NCBI RefSeq assembly: GCF_022827545.1
Contig: NZ_CP094669.1
Coordinates: 3,128,001-3,192,000 of the forward strand
Direction: 5' to 3'
Source: Hymenobacter tibetensis
GTDB taxonomy: Bacteria; Bacteroidota; Bacteroidia; Cytophagales; Hymenobacteraceae
Length of the DNA stretch: 64,000 nucleotides
Of the stretch, positions 41,049-49,696 are shown in pieces (position 1 is the stretch's first letter; each line of letters opens with the position of its first letter). The notes under the pieces are model-generated. The model was not told the DNA's origin and made no database searches. It saw nothing but the letters and a program-made list of their open reading frames with translations. Both the position numbers and the translations under genes were made by a program.

Positions 41049-42236
41049 ATGATTCCTGAATTTCGCGCCCGCTACAACCAAGCTTTCAGCCCCGAACGCT
41101 ATCAGGAAATGTTGCACACGATAGATCAGGAGTTGCCGGGACAACTGGAGTTTCGCTTAGCCGAGACACCGATTTTCGTGCCGGCTGCGTTGCGGGAGAA
41201 GTTGGTGCAAGCGGGCGAAAGCATCATCGACGTACTGACGGCACCCGACTTCAAAAGTCGTACGGAGCAGGCCGTCCCGCCTGCCCTACGAGTGCCCAAC
41301 GAAAACGCGCATACTTCTTTCCTTGCTATTGACTACGCGGTGTGCCGCAATGCCAACGGCGAGCTAGAGCCTCAGTTGATTGAACTACAAGGCTTTCCCT
41401 CGCTGTATGCTTTCCAGGATTACTTCCAGGATGCGTATCGTCGGTTTTTCCCGGTGCCCGATTCTGTTTCTCACCTTTTCCAGAACCCTAGCTCCGCCGA
41501 CTACATAGAGCGGCTTCGGCAACTGATTGTAGCCGACGAAAACCCAGAGAATGTGATTCTACTGGAGCTGTTTCCGGAAAAGCAGAAAACCCGCATCGAT
41601 TTCGAGCTGACCAAGCGCTATTTGGGCGTGACGCCCGTGTGCCTAACCAAGGTACGCAAGGAGGGCCGGCAGTTGTATTACGAGCAAGATGGCCGCCGCA
41701 TCCCGATTAAGCGTATTTACAACCGGGTTATCTTCGATGAATTAGCGCACTATCCCGGCCTCGAAACCGAGTTCGAGCTAACCGACGACGTAGACGTGGA
41801 ATGGGTGGGGCACCCCAACTGGTTTTTCCGCATCAGCAAGTACACGCTGCCGCTGCTCCAAAGCCCCTATATCCCCCCAAGCTACCGCCTCGACCAACTG
41901 TCTACCTACCCCACCGACCTGGAGAACTACGTGCTCAAGCCACTGTTTTCCTTCGCGGGCAGCGGCGTGAAACTCGATGTAGCCGCTGCCGACCTCGACG
42001 CCATAGCCGACAAGCATAACTACCTCTTGCAGCGCAAAGTGCAGTACGAGCCCGTTGTTCAGTCGCCGGATGGACTGGTGAAGTGCGAAATTCGAATGCT
42101 CTACGGCTGGCCCGATGGCGACGCCCGCCCCACCCTGCTCACCAACCTGGGCCGCCTTAGCCGCGGCGCCATGATAGGCGTGGACTTCAACAAGAACAAA
42201 GATTGGGTAGGCGGCTCGGTGTGCTTTTTCGAGTAA
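41049..42236 (+). CDS. ATP-grasp fold protein, probably circularly permuted
   Basis: 395 residues. YVLKPLFSFAGSGVKLDV (about 294-311; Lys297, Gly-Ser-Gly 304-306) is an ATP-grasp glycine-rich loop; YLLQRKVQYEP (325-335) the adenine-side strand; EIRMLYGWPDGDARP and SRGAMIGVDFNKNKDWVGG follow. The usual Mg-binding Glu-X-Asn/Gln motif is instead near residue 112 (PQLIELQGFPSLYAF), before the loop, as in glutathionylspermidine synthetase-like circular permutants. It probably ligates an amine or ammonia to a carboxylate. Paired with the glutamine amidotransferase upstream. Confidence 0.78.
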   Translation: MIPEFRARYNQAFSPERYQEMLHTIDQELPGQLEFRLAETPIFVPAALREKLVQAGESIIDVLTAPDFKSRTEQAVPPALRVPNENAHTSFLAIDYAVCRNANGELEPQLIELQGFPSLYAFQDYFQDAYRRFFPVPDSVSHLFQNPSSADYIERLRQLIVADENPENVILLELFPEKQKTRIDFELTKRYLGVTPVCLTKVRKEGRQLYYEQDGRRIPIKRIYNRVIFDELAHYPGLETEFELTDDVDVEWVGHPNWFFRISKYTLPLLQSPYIPPSYRLDQLSTYPTDLENYVLKPLFSFAGSGVKLDVAAADLDAIADKHNYLLQRKVQYEPVVQSPDGLVKCEIRMLYGWPDGDARPTLLTNLGRLSRGAMIGVDFNKNKDWVGGSVCFFE

Positions 42237-42411
42237 TTGTCCCGCCGGTAACTGACGCATTTCACATCAGTCGCACCACATTTCATCTGCAGCAATTAAA
42301 AAATAAACTGGAAGAAATAGGGCCAGTATAAAAAGCGTCTTGCATGGAGCATTTGCCTCTCCAATAACCTCCTTTGCCTTCCCCGCGTAAGCCCGGAGAA
42401 AACCTCATCAT

Positions 42412-42939
42412 ATGTCTTCTCTCTTAGAAAAAGGGCTTTCCATCTCAAAAAACGCGCTATTCAGCGTATTCCTCAATCGCGCTGGTAAGTTGCTAGGCCG
42501 TCCATTCCGAGCTGTGCTGGTGCTCAACGAAGTAGCCACCAAGCTCGCCAGCAAGGAAAGCGGCGACAACAAATTCAAGCAGGTATTCGACGTGGCCCGC
42601 ACGCTGGTACGGCTGGTGCGCAACTACATCAGCGGCAGCTACCGGCAAGTAGACAACACCACCATTATATCGGGGCTGGCAGTATTGCTGTACACGCTTT
42701 CACCCATTGATTTGGTACCGGATTTTGTGCCTGTTGTGGGCTTCTTGGATGACTTGGCCCTCATCAGCTGGTTTGTAGAGAAGTTCCAGGATGAAATCCG
42801 CCGCTTCCGCGAGTGGGAGGCTGCCAATCCGACCGACGAAACCGACGACATCCCAGCGGCTTCCTCGAAGCCGGGCTACGCAGCGTCTAATACCAACGCC
42901 GAAAACTTGCCGGCCGTTGCGGAAATGGGTCACTCCTAG
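42412..42939 (+). CDS. DUF1232 (YkvA-like) membrane-associated protein
   Basis: 175 residues. The DUF1232 core is [36 protein letters not shown] (about 98-133, quoted in pieces), a conserved SPIDL(I/V)PDF..G..DD motif in a hydrophobic helical pair. Around it are a basic N-terminal half ([21 protein letters not shown]) and a polar tail. Function of the family is unknown, membrane location likely. Isolated by a terminator downstream. Confidence 0.88.
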   Translation: MSSLLEKGLSISKNALFSVFLNRAGKLLGRPFRAVLVLNEVATKLASKESGDNKFKQVFDVARTLVRLVRNYISGSYRQVDNTTIISGLAVLLYTLSPIDLVPDFVPVVGFLDDLALISWFVEKFQDEIRRFREWEAANPTDETDDIPAASSKPGYAASNTNAENLPAVAEMGHS

Positions 42940-42994
42940 CCTGCAGGCTGGCGGCGCGAATGTAACTATCCGCTCTGCTTCCTAGGGAAATTTT

Positions 42995-43027
42995 AAAACG
43001 CCCAACCTTAGCTGGTTGGGCGTTTTT
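42995..43027 (+). terminator. Terminator after the DUF1232 gene
   Basis: Perfect 13-bp stem AAAACGCCCAACC / GGTTGGGCGTTTT with a 6-nt loop and T-run. Confidence 0.85.
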
Positions 43028-43085
43028 GTTTGCCCGTAGTCAACGTAGCCCCACAAGTAATCATGTCTGCCTGCAGCTAGTAGGC

Positions 43086-43093
43086 TATTTTTG
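43086..43093 (+). promoter_or_regulatory. -7 promoter box of the S46 peptidase gene
   Basis: TATTTTTG matches TAnnTTTG, 28 bp before the ATG at 43122. Confidence 0.5.
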
Positions 43094-43121
43094 TGTTCTT
43101 TTTCCGTACATCCGCTCTACT

Positions 43122-45383
43122 ATGAATTTACGTTTCCGGCTGGCCGCGCTGGCGCTGGCTCTTCTGTCTTTTCTTCCGCAAGCTCGCGCCGACGAAGGGC
43201 TATGGTTGCCGCTGCTACTCAAGCAGCTCAACGAGGCCGATATGCAGAAAAAGGGCCTCAAACTCACCGCCGACCAGATATACAGCATCAACCAAGGCAG
43301 CTTGAAAGATGCCGTAGTACAATTTGGGGGAGGCTGCACCGGCGAAATTGTCAGCAGCCAGGGCCTGCTGCTCACCAACCACCACTGCGGCTACAGCCAG
43401 ATTCAACAGCATTCCTCGGTTGAAAACGACTACCTCACGAAAGGGTATTGGGCCATGACCCGGGAGCAGGAACTTCCTAATCCGGGCCTCACGGCTACGT
43501 TTATTGTTAAGATGGAAGACGTAACCAGCCAAGTGCTGGCCGGGGTGCCAACAGCCAATGTGCAGGAGGCCGACCGGGAGAAACTAGTGCAAGCCAATAT
43601 CCAGCGGGTGGCGCAAGCAGCCGTGCAAGGCACGCACTATCAAGCGTTTATTCGTCCGTTCTACAACGGCAACGAGTATTATCTATTTGTAACTGAAGTG
43701 TTTCAGGACATCCGGCTGGTGGGTGCCCCCCCAAGCAGCATCGGTAAGTTCGGCGGCGACACCGACAACTGGGCCTGGCCCCGCCACACCGGCGACTTCA
43801 GCATGTTCCGCATTTATGCCGGCCCCGACAACAAGCCCGCCCCCTACTCCAAAGACAACGTCCCGTTTACGCCCCGCCATCACCTACCCATTTCCTTGGC
43901 GGGCGTGCAGCCCGGCGACTTTACGCTGGTTTTCGGCTTTCCCGGCCGCACCAACGAATACCTGACGAGTTGGGGTGTGGAGGAAACCTATTCCGTATCG
44001 AACCCAGCCAAAATCAAGGTGCGCGATGCGAAGCTGAAAATCTTGGCCGCTGATATGCAGGCTTCTGACAAGGTGCGCATTCAGTATGCGGCCAAGTATG
44101 CCAGCATTGCCAACTACTGGAAAAAGTGGATTGGGGAAAACCGCGGCTTGAAAAAACTGGACGCCGTGACGCGCAAGCAGCAACAGGAAGTAACGTTTCA
44201 GCAGTGGGTGAACAGCGGCGACGAGGCCCGCAAAGCAGCCTATGGCACGCTGCTTCCTCAACTAGAGCGCAGCTACACCGCCGCGCGCGACTATACGCTA
44301 GCCCGCGACTACGTGACTGAGGCCGCCCTAGGCGTTGAGCTAGTGGCCGTGGCCAACAGCTTGGTTCCGCTGGCCGAAATGGTGCAAAGCAAGGTACCGG
44401 CCACCGAGCTAGCTACCGCAGTAGATAAAGCCCGGGCTGGCGTAATTAATTTCTACCGCAACTACAGCGCCGCCACCGACCAGAAAGTAGCTACCGCCCT
44501 GTTGCCACTCTACGCCACCGGCACGCCCACCACGCTGCTGCCTACCTACGTAAAAAACCTATCCAAACAGTATCCGGGCCAAAACGGCTGGAGCACGTAC
44601 GTAACGCAGCTATATGACAAGTCGCGGCTAACCTCCAATGAAAGCGCCCAGGCGCTCCTCAACGAAGTAGCCAAAGGCAACGCTCGCGCCCTGCTCGATG
44701 ACCCGGCCGTGCAGCTGGCCTCGGCCATCGTCAGTAACTATCGCACCGCCATCCTGCCCACCTACACCGCCGCCACCGACAACATTGCGTTGCTCCAGCG
44801 CACGTACGTAGCCGGCTTACGGCAACAACAGCCCGAACGCAAGTTCTACCCCGATGCCAACTCCACGCTACGCGTCGCCTACGGCCAGGTACAGCCCTAC
44901 GCCCCCGCCGACGGTGTTAAGTACGACTTCTATACCAACCTCGACGGTATTATGGAAAAGGCGGACCCGACTAACCCTGAGTTTGAAGTGCCCGCCCGCC
45001 TCACCGAACTGTACCAAACCAAGAATTACGGCTCTTATGCCTACAAAGGCAGCGTACCCGTTGCCTTCATTGCCACCAACCACACCACCGGCGGCAACTC
45101 CGGCTCCCCCGTCATCAATGGCCGCGGGGAGTTAATTGGCATCAACTTCGACCGCAACTGGGAAGGCACCATGTCCGACATCATGTTCGACCCCGACCGA
45201 GTCCGCAACATCACCCTGGACGTGCGCTATATGCTGTTCGTAGTCGATAAGTTCGCCGGAGCCAAGCATTTGGTAAACGAAATGACCTTAGTAAGCAGCT
45301 CGGACCAGGCCGCGCCCGAAGCAGGGAAGAAGATCAAGAAAGTAAAAGCGAAACGTCAGTCAAGCACGGCCACGGTTCGGTAA
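43122..45383 (+). CDS. S46 dipeptidyl-peptidase, DPP11-like
   Basis: 753 residues from ATG 43122 (MNLRFRLAALALALLSFLPQARAD, a signal peptide). The chymotrypsin-like fold of family S46 is recognisable: LLLTNHHCGYSQIQQHSSVENDYLTKG (catalytic His at 87/88), TDNWAWPRHTGDFSMFRIYAG (Asp) and GGNSGSPVINGRGELIGINFDRNWEG (Ser). The residue before NWEG is Arg. In P. gingivalis an Arg at this position (Arg673) gives Asp/Glu specificity (DPP11) and Gly gives DPP7. So an acid-residue-preferring periplasmic dipeptidyl-peptidase is likely. It releases dipeptides from peptide N-termini as part of amino-acid scavenging. Confidence 0.88.
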   Translation: MNLRFRLAALALALLSFLPQARADEGLWLPLLLKQLNEADMQKKGLKLTADQIYSINQGSLKDAVVQFGGGCTGEIVSSQGLLLTNHHCGYSQIQQHSSVENDYLTKGYWAMTREQELPNPGLTATFIVKMEDVTSQVLAGVPTANVQEADREKLVQANIQRVAQAAVQGTHYQAFIRPFYNGNEYYLFVTEVFQDIRLVGAPPSSIGKFGGDTDNWAWPRHTGDFSMFRIYAGPDNKPAPYSKDNVPFTPRHHLPISLAGVQPGDFTLVFGFPGRTNEYLTSWGVEETYSVSNPAKIKVRDAKLKILAADMQASDKVRIQYAAKYASIANYWKKWIGENRGLKKLDAVTRKQQQEVTFQQWVNSGDEARKAAYGTLLPQLERSYTAARDYTLARDYVTEAALGVELVAVANSLVPLAEMVQSKVPATELATAVDKARAGVINFYRNYSAATDQKVATALLPLYATGTPTTLLPTYVKNLSKQYPGQNGWSTYVTQLYDKSRLTSNESAQALLNEVAKGNARALLDDPAVQLASAIVSNYRTAILPTYTAATDNIALLQRTYVAGLRQQQPERKFYPDANSTLRVAYGQVQPYAPADGVKYDFYTNLDGIMEKADPTNPEFEVPARLTELYQTKNYGSYAYKGSVPVAFIATNHTTGGNSGSPVINGRGELIGINFDRNWEGTMSDIMFDPDRVRNITLDVRYMLFVVDKFAGAKHLVNEMTLVSSSDQAAPEAGKKIKKVKAKRQSSTATVR

Positions 45384-45409
45384 TGTGCCAGCTTGCAACC
45401 TTACAGACC

Positions 45410-45441
45410 GGGAGCGACTCGAAGGAGTGGCTCCCTTCTTT
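45410..45441 (+). terminator. Hairpin terminator after the S46 peptidase
   Basis: Outer stem GGGAGC / GCTCCC and inner ACTC / GAGT with a T-rich end, 27 bp beyond the stop. Confidence 0.65.
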
Positions 45442-45456
45442 ATTCTAGGCTAACTC

Positions 45457-46053
45457 ATGAAAAGAACGTTTACACTCGCTACCGTTTTATTAGGCGCTTT
45501 AACGCCAGGCTTCAGTCAGAAACTGATGCTTACGGGTAGTTACACACGTGTCAGTGAAGATTCGTTTGCCGGAGTTGCTTCCACTTCCTTGCACACTGTG
45601 CTCCCGCTCGGGCAGCATATGGTGGCTGGCGTGGGCATAAGTGCCGGCCGCAACCGACAGGTGTACCAGGACTTTATATCATATCCTGATGCAGCAGGCG
45701 GCGGCCGGGCCATTGGGGCGTATCATAACTTTCTGTATTCGTTGCAGGGCTTTCTGGCCGCACGGCTCGCGTTTGCGCCCCACTATGAAGCGACGATAGG
45801 CCCTAGCGCCGGTTTTTACTTACTAGGTGCGCGCGAACGAAGCGACGAACTGAAGCCTGGATTTGGATTATGGTCCAACGTAACATACAAGCACATCGGC
45901 GGGAGCCGCTTCAATGTAGACGCTGTTTTTCATCCTAAAGTATTGCTACGCAGTTTCCCTGTAGAGGACGCGAACTTTCGGTTCGATGACCAGCGACTAT
46001 TTGTGTGGGATGCGCAGGTGGGTATATCGTATGATTTGAAGCGGCAGCCCTAA
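45457..46053 (+). CDS. Outer-membrane beta-barrel-like secreted protein
   Basis: 198 residues. Signal peptide MKRTFTLATVLLGALTPGFSQ, then alternating hydrophobic strands with aromatic ends (LMLTGSYTRV, HMVAGVGISAG, LARLAFAPHYEATIGPSAGFYLLGA, LWSNVTYKHIGG, VWDAQVGISYDL), pointing to a small 8-stranded outer-membrane barrel. No specific family. It follows the S46 peptidase after a terminator and precedes an amidohydrolase after a 30-bp gap. Confidence 0.7.
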   Translation: MKRTFTLATVLLGALTPGFSQKLMLTGSYTRVSEDSFAGVASTSLHTVLPLGQHMVAGVGISAGRNRQVYQDFISYPDAAGGGRAIGAYHNFLYSLQGFLAARLAFAPHYEATIGPSAGFYLLGARERSDELKPGFGLWSNVTYKHIGGSRFNVDAVFHPKVLLRSFPVEDANFRFDDQRLFVWDAQVGISYDLKRQP

Positions 46054-46083
46054 CTTGTAGGAGTCAATCAACTTCCCCCTACT

Positions 46084-47355
46084 TTGTTGCGCCTTCTCTT
46101 CGCTTGCAGCTTTTTTCTGCTCACTAGCCTTTCCAGCGCGGCCCATCCGCCCGCGGCCACCGTGCTTTTGCTGCTCCGCCCCGCGGCCGTCTTCGATGGC
46201 GAGGCGCTACATCCTGGTTGGGTGGTGCTGGTTGAAAATGACCGAATCCGGGCCGTGGGGCCGGCCGCACAGGTAACGGCCCCCGCGGGTGCCCGCACCT
46301 TGGAGTTGCCAGGCCTTACGCTGCTGCCTGGGCTGATTGAGGGTCACTCCCACTTACTGCTGCATCCCTACAACGAAACACCCTGGAACGACCAGGTACT
46401 GCTCGAATCAGAAGCTCTGCGGGTGGCGCGCGCCACGGCCCATGCCCGCGCTACGCTGGCGGCCGGTATCACCACCGCCCGCGACCTGGGTACGGAAGGT
46501 GCTGGTTATGCCGATGTTGGGTTGAAGCAAGCCATAGACCAAGGCCTGATTCCGGGCCCACGCCTACTGGTAGCCACTCGCGCCCTAGTAGCCACGGGCA
46601 GCTATGGCCCTAAGCTTTCTGTGGATGTCGAGGTGCCGCAAGGCGCTCAAGAAGCCGATGGGGTTGATGGTATCATCCGGGCCGTGCGGGAGCAAATCGG
46701 CAAAGGCGCCGACATCATCAAAGTATACGCCGACTACCGGTGGGGTGCCAACGAGCCAAGCCGCCCCACCTTTACGCAAGATGAGCTCAATCTGATTGTG
46801 AAAACCGCTAACAGCGCGGGTCGTCCAGTAGTGGCCCACGCCAGCACCCCCGAAGGCATGCGCCGGGCCACGCTCGCTGGCGTGCAAACCATCGAGCACG
46901 GCGACGGCGGCACCGCCGAAGTCTTCAAACTCATGAAGCAGCGCGGCGTCGCTCTGTGCCCCACCGTAGCCGCCGGCGACGCTATTTCACAGTATCGCGG
47001 CTACCGCAAAGGCCAAGACCCGGAGCCCGAGCGCCTGCGTCAAAAGAAAGAAAGCATGAAGCTCGCTCACCAAAGTGGCGTGGCGCTGGCCATCGGTGGC
47101 GACGTGGGCGTGTTCACTCACGGCGACAATGTACGCGAGGCCGAACTCCTAGCTCGCGAATACGGCCTTACTGCTCTCGAAGTACTGCGCGGCTTCACCA
47201 GCGGCAACGCCCGTATCTTCCAACTCCCTGACCGTGGCCGCATTCAGCCCGGTCTCCTCGCCGACCTGGTAGCCGTCACCGGCGACCCTACACAAGACGT
47301 AGGCGCCCTCCGCCAAGTGAAGCTGGTGCTAAAAGGCGGCGTAGAAGTGAAATAA
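46084..47355 (+). CDS. Secreted amidohydrolase (TIM-barrel metal-dependent hydrolase)
   Basis: 423 residues, TTG start (46084 or 46087) with a signal-like segment LRLLFACSFFLLTSLSSAA. Metal site: GHSHLLLH (HxH), the putative carbamylated Lys in IIKVYADYR, HAST (about 258) and EHGDGG (about 278) plus Asp in IGGDVGVFTHGDN. Ends with the usual GIQPGLLADLVAVTGDPTQ (composite-domain strand). It belongs to the large imidazolonepropionase/dipeptidase-like group; substrate unknown. Probably periplasmic; a hairpin terminator follows directly. Confidence 0.88.
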   Translation: MLRLLFACSFFLLTSLSSAAHPPAATVLLLLRPAAVFDGEALHPGWVVLVENDRIRAVGPAAQVTAPAGARTLELPGLTLLPGLIEGHSHLLLHPYNETPWNDQVLLESEALRVARATAHARATLAAGITTARDLGTEGAGYADVGLKQAIDQGLIPGPRLLVATRALVATGSYGPKLSVDVEVPQGAQEADGVDGIIRAVREQIGKGADIIKVYADYRWGANEPSRPTFTQDELNLIVKTANSAGRPVVAHASTPEGMRRATLAGVQTIEHGDGGTAEVFKLMKQRGVALCPTVAAGDAISQYRGYRKGQDPEPERLRQKKESMKLAHQSGVALAIGGDVGVFTHGDNVREAELLAREYGLTALEVLRGFTSGNARIFQLPDRGRIQPGLLADLVAVTGDPTQDVGALRQVKLVLKGGVEVK

Positions 47356-47356
47356 A

Positions 47357-47411
47357 ATTGTTGTCCTTCCGACATTCCGCTTGATGCGCGGAATGCTGGA
47401 AGGACAATTTT
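47357..47411. terminator. Bidirectional terminator between convergent genes
   Basis: Long imperfect hairpin, AAATTG..GTCCTTCC..CATTCCGC paired with GCGGAATG..GGAAGGAC..AATTT. It lies between the amidohydrolase stop and the GT2 stop at 47416. Confidence 0.7.
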
Positions 47412-47415
47412 ACCC

Positions 47416-48171
47416 TTAGCCTGGCCGCTCCACGCCTACTGCTTGTAGTTGCTCGGCGTACTTGTCGTAGATGACGCGCAGGTCGGCGCCGTGCTTGTCG
47501 GCGTCCACGCCAATGCTGACGTTGCTGGTGTGGAAGCGGTGCAGATGGCTGATGTGGGGCGACAGAATAGGCAGGTGCCCCGCCAGCAGGAAGCGCACGT
47601 AGAGGTCGAGGTCTTCGGCCATTTCAATTTCCTCGTCGTAGCCGCCGACCTTTTCAAACAGACTCCGAGAGTAGCATACATTACCTTGAATGAAGTGCTC
47701 GGCTTTGAAAATGGCCTTGAGCATGTCGGCTGCGGAATCGAAGCGCCACGCATAGTAGTCTTCGCTAGGCAGATAGCGGCGTTCTTCGTCTACGCGCAGG
47801 AAGTCGGCCACAAACCAGGGCTGGTCGGGGTGGCGTTGCACCAAATCGGCGTAGTGATACAGACAACGTTGCAGCAATACGTCGTCGTCGTCGAGAGGCA
47901 CCAGCCAGGAATCAGCGGGTGTTTCCCGAATCAGGATGTTGCGGGCCGGACCGGGCTGCAGTTTGGTTTGCTGGCTGATGACGCGCAGCGCCTCGCCTTT
48001 TTGGTCGGTGGTGCGCAACCAGTCGGCGGTGTCGTCGGTGCTGGCGTTTTCCAGGATAAGGTGCTCATAGTGAATGTCGAGCGGGGCCGTGATGGTGGCC
48101 CGGACGCTGGCAATGGCCTCAGGCAGAAACTGACGGCGGTTGTGGGTCGGCGTGATAACCGTAAAGTGCAT
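47416..48171 (-). CDS. Family 2 glycosyltransferase
   Basis: 251 residues from the ATG giving MHFTVITPTHNRRQFLPEAIASV. The GT-A fold motifs are plain: nucleotide region VITPTHNR, ILENASTDDTADWL, DXD-type VPLDDDDVLLQ and the acceptor-side GGYDEEIEMAEDLDLYVRFLLAG. It transfers a sugar from a nucleotide donor to a glycan or lipid. The ATG at 48171 is preferred over 48204 because the extra 11 residues are not family-like. Single gene between a terminator and an upstream divergent short gene; acceptor unknown. Confidence 0.88.
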   Translation of the reverse strand: MHFTVITPTHNRRQFLPEAIASVRATITAPLDIHYEHLILENASTDDTADWLRTTDQKGEALRVISQQTKLQPGPARNILIRETPADSWLVPLDDDDVLLQRCLYHYADLVQRHPDQPWFVADFLRVDEERRYLPSEDYYAWRFDSAADMLKAIFKAEHFIQGNVCYSRSLFEKVGGYDEEIEMAEDLDLYVRFLLAGHLPILSPHISHLHRFHTSNVSIGVDADKHGADLRVIYDKYAEQLQAVGVERPG

Positions 48172-48292
48172 GGCAGAAAACGCAAGAAGTAAGCAGGCAG
48201 CCATAAAAGGCGCCCATGGTACAGTTGGCCGATAAGGAGCTCCCTCTTATTCTGTTGAGATGCGGAAAAAGTTGCCCTACCTGGTGCTCATA

Positions 48293-48300
48293 GTCAACTT
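48293..48300 (+). promoter_or_regulatory. Near-consensus -7 box inside the longer frame
   Basis: CAACTTTG, one mismatch to TAnnTTTG, 43 bp before the ATG at 48344. It supports the shorter start for the next gene. Confidence 0.3.
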
Positions 48301-48343
48301 TGTTGCTCTGTTGGGCGTTAGTTGGCTCTTAAGATCCTGCCTT

Positions 48344-48643
48344 ATGGCTAAATTCATGGTTACGCTTCAGTTGCCCGTGGTTTTCACCGAAGATTTCGTA
48401 GCCCTCATTCCCCGGCACCGCATGTTCATCAATCAGCTTATTGAAGAACACGTGGTGGAAGCCTACGCCATCAGCGCCGACCGCACGCAGGGCTGGATAA
48501 CCATGAACGGCCAAAGCGCTGAAGCCATCCGGCAAGTGGTCCAGCAATTTCCGCTCTACGCTTTTTTCACCGCGGTAAAAATCAATGAGTTGTTTGTTTT
48601 CGACAGTGTCAGCTCTCGCTTTCCCCCTATTAGTCTGAACTAA
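48344..48643 (+). CDS. Muconolactone isomerase-like (ferredoxin-fold) small protein
   Basis: 99 residues: MAKFMVTLQLPVVFTEDFVALIPRHRMFINQLIEEHVVEAY.. (beta-alpha-beta-beta-alpha-beta with KFMVTLQLP, VEAYAISADRTQGWITMNG and ALYAFFTAVKINELFVFD strands). It resembles the muconolactone delta-isomerase/YciI-type dimeric alpha-beta-barrel. Function is unclear; these folds bind small ligands. A longer start at 48260 would add a hydrophobic helix (MRKKLPYLVLIVNFVALLGVSW), but a near-consensus promoter box lies inside that extension, so the short form is preferred; if the long form is used, the protein is membrane-anchored. Confidence 0.68.
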   Translation: MAKFMVTLQLPVVFTEDFVALIPRHRMFINQLIEEHVVEAYAISADRTQGWITMNGQSAEAIRQVVQQFPLYAFFTAVKINELFVFDSVSSRFPPISLN

Positions 48644-48647
48644 GTGG

Positions 48648-48750
48648 TGAAATAGTGAGATGATGAAATAGTGAGTTTACCGTTCGGTAGGCGGCAACTG
48701 CGCAGTCGGAACCTTGAACTCACCATTTCACACTTACACCGTTTCATCTC
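48648..48750. repeat. Tandem plus inverted short repeats (GTGAAATAGTGAG type)
   Basis: TGAAATAGTGAG occurs at 48648-48659 and 48664-48675; 48664-48677 has a near-perfect inverted partner at 48717-48730 (13 of 14) and a further related unit at about 48736-48750. So two units face two inverted units across 39 bp. A known-looking pattern of GTGAAAnnGTGAG-type intergenic repeats. Confidence 0.55.
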
Positions 48751-48806
48751 CCGGCCCGGTTTATGCAAGGCGGGCATCCAAACAAGTTGCTTACGATCAT
48801 CCCTCT

Positions 48807-49676
48807 ATGACGCGTTTTTTCCGGCTTTTAGCCTTTTTGCCGTTGACGGCAGTGGCTCTAGGAACTGCTTTCGCGCCTGCTGCTCAGGCTCCCGCCGACC
48901 GTATCACCACCGAGCAGCTCATGAACCGACTCAGCAACACCATCGAAAGCCTGAAAACGCTGCGCTGCAACGTGCGCGCGCAGGAACGACTGATTACTGG
49001 TAAATACCAAAGTGCCCAAACGTCCATGAAAATGACGTTTAATCCACAACGGATTTATCTTAAAAATATCAAAGGGGTGGAAGTACTATGGGTAGCGGGG
49101 CAAAACGATGGCGACGCCTGGGTGTATCCGAACAGCTTTCCGTACGTGACGCTAAGCCTAGACCCTAACGGTTCCATCATGCGGCGCAACCAACACCACA
49201 GTGCCCTCGACGCTGGCTTCGGCACCATCTCCGACCTTATTCACGGCTCCAGCCAACGCCACGACCATAGCTTCGAGCGCAGCTTCCGCTACGTCGGCGA
49301 CTCTATCATTCTGGGCCGTCCTTGCTACGTGCTACGTTCCAACTATCCGCAGTTTCGCTATGTGCCGTACAAAACCGTAGCCGGTGACACCCCGGCCCGC
49401 ATTGCCGACAAATTTGGCTGCGGCGAATACCGCGTGATGGAGCGCAACGGTATCAGCCCTGGCTCAGCCATTGCCGTTGGCCAAACCTTGCAAGTACCCA
49501 ACGGCTACGGCCGCCGTACCATCGTTTGCATCGACCAAAAGCTGATGCTGCCCGTTATCGTTGATGTTCATGACGACAAAGGCTTGTTCGAAAAGTTCGA
49601 GTTCAGCGACATCATAGCCAACCAACCCATCCCCTTGGCCGAATTCAGCAAAGATTACCCGGCATACAAGCTGTAG
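48807..49676 (+). CDS. DUF1571 (LolA-like) protein with inserted LysM
   Basis: 289 residues from ATG 48807 (MTRFFRLLAFLPLTAVALGTAFAPAAQAP, signal peptide). The DUF1571 core is ITTEQLMNRLSNTIESLKTLRCNVRAQERLITGKYQSAQTSMKMTFNPQRIYLKN.. to KGLFEKFEFSDIIAN. Around residues 200-245, DTPARIADKFGCGEYRVMERNGISPGSAIAVGQTLQVP is a LysM motif (GDT..IA..fg, N.I, vGQ.L.VP) placed inside the core rather than at an end. The protein probably binds envelope lipid or lipoprotein and, through LysM, glycan. No Cys at the processing site. Confidence 0.75.
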   Translation: MTRFFRLLAFLPLTAVALGTAFAPAAQAPADRITTEQLMNRLSNTIESLKTLRCNVRAQERLITGKYQSAQTSMKMTFNPQRIYLKNIKGVEVLWVAGQNDGDAWVYPNSFPYVTLSLDPNGSIMRRNQHHSALDAGFGTISDLIHGSSQRHDHSFERSFRYVGDSIILGRPCYVLRSNYPQFRYVPYKTVAGDTPARIADKFGCGEYRVMERNGISPGSAIAVGQTLQVPNGYGRRTIVCIDQKLMLPVIVDVHDDKGLFEKFEFSDIIANQPIPLAEFSKDYPAYKL

Positions 49677-49696
49677 CCGATACTACCGCCAAAAAG

